A stretch of DNA of 64,000 bases from Latilactobacillus fragifolii (lineage in GTDB: Bacteria; Bacillota; Bacilli; Lactobacillales; Lactobacillaceae). This document shows, in pieces, positions 62,557 to 64,000 of this stretch (the first letter of the stretch is position 1; each line of letters begins with the position of its first letter). The position numbers and the translations under genes were made by a program. Below the pieces are notes generated by a model. The model was given only the letters and a program-made list of their open reading frames with translations, had not been told where the DNA came from and did no database searches. Location of the stretch: contig NZ_CAJOCF010000001.1 in the NCBI RefSeq assembly GCF_905332535.1, positions 1-64,000 on the forward strand. Reading direction: 5' to 3'.

Positions 62557-64000
62557 CTATTCCTCCAATTCAGATGCTGTTTCAAAATATAACTGATAGT
62601 CATTATTCCCAACACTATACAACGGCATAAAGCGTTCACTCTGCTGTGTTATTAAATTTAGTTGCTCCAAATCATTCGTTAATTTAATCTCCGCCAAATC
62701 TGCTCCTGATTGGACTAACACATATGGACCCCTTTGAATTGAAAATACAGTGGTCTTATCCGATGGAATAACTAGTGCTTCTTTGTTAAAAATAATTTGG
62801 ATTGTATTATCAGTTGCTGTCAAAGATAACTCAATATACTGTCCTTTTTGCCCAGTAGTCACTTCTTGATTATTGACCACCACACTACCAATCGTTCCCC
62901 ATTCTGGGATTCTAACTTTTAACGTCTTTTCAGCCAATAATTCAGTGGTGATTTGAACAGCTACTTCGTTTACTGCTTCGCGTGTTTTAATTGTCACATG
63001 ATGTTGTTGGTCGATCAGAGTTGAATCCATCAATAAATTAATGTAAAAACTTTGGTCATCTTTGAAGTAGATACCCGTATTATACATAAAATGATTCTCC
63101 AAGCCAGTCCCATGACAACAAGAATTTTCATCATCAAACTCTCTATGATGTCCCGTACTTGTTGGCATGAAGTAGGTACTCTCACCATTTTGATTGTCCG
63201 CAGTAGTGGCCAAGATGTGGTTGTAGGTTGCATGCTCATAATATGCCATATACTTAGTATCTGGTTGATACTGCATCAAAAGCTCTGTTAATTTCAACAT
63301 ATTGTACGTTGCACAAGTCTCCGCTGTATCTTTACCTAACTGGCCCGCAATGTCATTCGGTGCATGGAACATCTCACCATTTCCCACACCACCAATTGAA
63401 TAAACATGGTTATTAACCACAAAGTCCCAAAAACGTTTAGCAGCAATGTAATATTTTTCTTCATGCGTCACGCTAAATATTTCTAACCAACCAATCACTT
63501 GCGGAATATGTTGGTTAGCATGCATGCCGTTTAGTGCGTCCACATTTTCTAAGAGCGGAAACATTAACTTATCATTGTCAAAAAGTTTGGCGCATTCGAC
63601 AAATTCTTGGTCACCTGTAATCTTGGTCAATCTCGCTAAGGAATCGTTCATCCCACCAAATTCACCAGCAATGTACATACTCCACATTTTGACCAATTGC
63701 TCGTGTGGCAAACGGCTGAGTCGTTGATACGTCCAGTGACCAATCTTCTTGGCAATTTCTAAAGCATTCTGATTATGACCATATTCGTAAGCATCAATTA
63801 AACCTGCTAGAATTTTATGCAAAGTATAATAAGGCGCCCAAATTTCTGGATAAGGTTTGTATACCTCTAATAAATCAAATTGTTCTTCAGAATAACCGCT
63901 TAAAAAGCCTTCATGAATGCCTGCTTTTTTGGAGAATGCCGCTTGAACTGCCATCAATTCTTGAACCATATAATCTAATTTACTTAATATTTTTGAATTA
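62557..64000 (-). CDS. GH127 beta-L-arabinofuranosidase (5' end beyond the window)
   Basis: The frame is open from 62557 to the right edge and upstream of the internal ATG at 63969 there is no stop (codons read N-S-K-I-L-S-K-L-D-Y), so the gene begins outside; 481 residues are seen of roughly 630 expected. The GH127 cysteine-zinc site is intact: Glu and Cys in AETCATYNMLKL and the two cysteines in NSCCHGTGLEN, the first of which is the nucleophile. Known members (HypBA1) remove beta-L-arabinofuranose from hydroxyproline-linked chains. No signal peptide can be assessed. Confidence 0.88.
   Translation of the reverse strand, partial: NSKILSKLDYMVQELMAVQAAFSKKAGIHEGFLSGYSEEQFDLLEVYKPYPEIWAPYYTLHKILAGLIDAYEYGHNQNALEIAKKIGHWTYQRLSRLPHEQLVKMWSMYIAGEFGGMNDSLARLTKITGDQEFVECAKLFDNDKLMFPLLENVDALNGMHANQHIPQVIGWLEIFSVTHEEKYYIAAKRFWDFVVNNHVYSIGGVGNGEMFHAPNDIAGQLGKDTAETCATYNMLKLTELLMQYQPDTKYMAYYEHATYNHILATTADNQNGESTYFMPTSTGHHREFDDENSCCHGTGLENHFMYNTGIYFKDDQSFYINLLMDSTLIDQQHHVTIKTREAVNEVAVQITTELLAEKTLKVRIPEWGTIGSVVVNNQEVTTGQKGQYIELSLTATDNTIQIIFNKEALVIPSDKTTVFSIQRGPYVLVQSGADLAEIKLTNDLEQLNLITQQSERFMPLYSVGNNDYQLYFETASELEE

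Noticed and set aside
1-64000. tRNA genes, insertion sequences, prophage, plasmid or integrase genes, CRISPR arrays
   Set aside because: Looked for on both strands; none recognised by eye, so none is reported.

Overview
The window reads as a chromosome segment of a facultatively heterofermentative lactic acid bacterium. The best fit is Latilactobacillus sakei or a close relative. This rests on codon and GC flavour (about 40% GC), typical Lactobacillales families (WxL/Csc surface proteins, PTS IIC plus phospho-beta-glucosidase, pyruvate oxidase, T-box leaders, ECF vitamin transport) and a complete arabinose pathway. The species is an inference; no marker gene is complete here. No tRNA, CRISPR array, IS element or prophage was recognised.

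Layout. 1-330: tandem rRNA promoters and a pre-16S leader reading leftward out of the window. 0.5-4 kb: a leftward metal/stress operon (P-type ATPase, HMA metallochaperone, Dps-like protein, CRP/FNR regulator) with an FNR-type palindrome at about -41.5 of its promoter. 4-7.7 kb: beta-glucoside locus (GH1 divergent from a PTS IIC, then a GntR regulator) with a cre. 7.7-14.9 kb: a large YhgE/Pip membrane protein, serS with a T-box, an Mga-like regulator and a deoxynucleoside kinase. 15-27 kb: two WxL cell-surface clusters (choice-of-anchor A, L-type lectin, small WxL proteins, two DUF916/DUF3324 proteins), separated by a PdaC-like protein that has lost its deacetylase active site and by a lysine-riboswitch-controlled lysine permease. 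27-37.7 kb: assorted metabolism and stress genes, including a T-box-controlled NhaC-family transporter preceded by a tiny ORF, pyruvate oxidase, a Dyp peroxidase behind a PerR-like box, and two medium-chain reductases.

37.7-43.7 kb: an ECF transporter (S, fused ATPase, T) in one operon with two surface proteins. Together these two look like vertebrate intrinsic factor/transcobalamin cut in two: an LPXTG-anchored alpha/alpha-barrel protein and a membrane-anchored DUF4430 protein. A degenerate TPP-riboswitch-like element lies convergent to its 3' end. 43.8-51.5 kb: a MacB/FtsX-type ABC pair, RecQ, a PEBP-like protein, an AlkD-like glycosylase, an azoreductase and a histidine phosphatase.

51.5-64 kb: an L-arabinose/arabinan region: araBDA, araR, a second regulator of unusual architecture, then GH43 arabinofuranosidase, an MFS sugar symporter, a small unknown protein and an aldose epimerase. 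Opposite these lie an Xaa-Pro peptidase and a GH127 beta-L-arabinofuranosidase that runs off the right edge. AraR operators sit exactly in the -35/-10 spacers of both the araBDA and GH43 promoters. The GH127 plus Xaa-Pro peptidase pairing suggests use of arabinosylated hydroxyproline-rich plant glycoproteins, not only arabinan.
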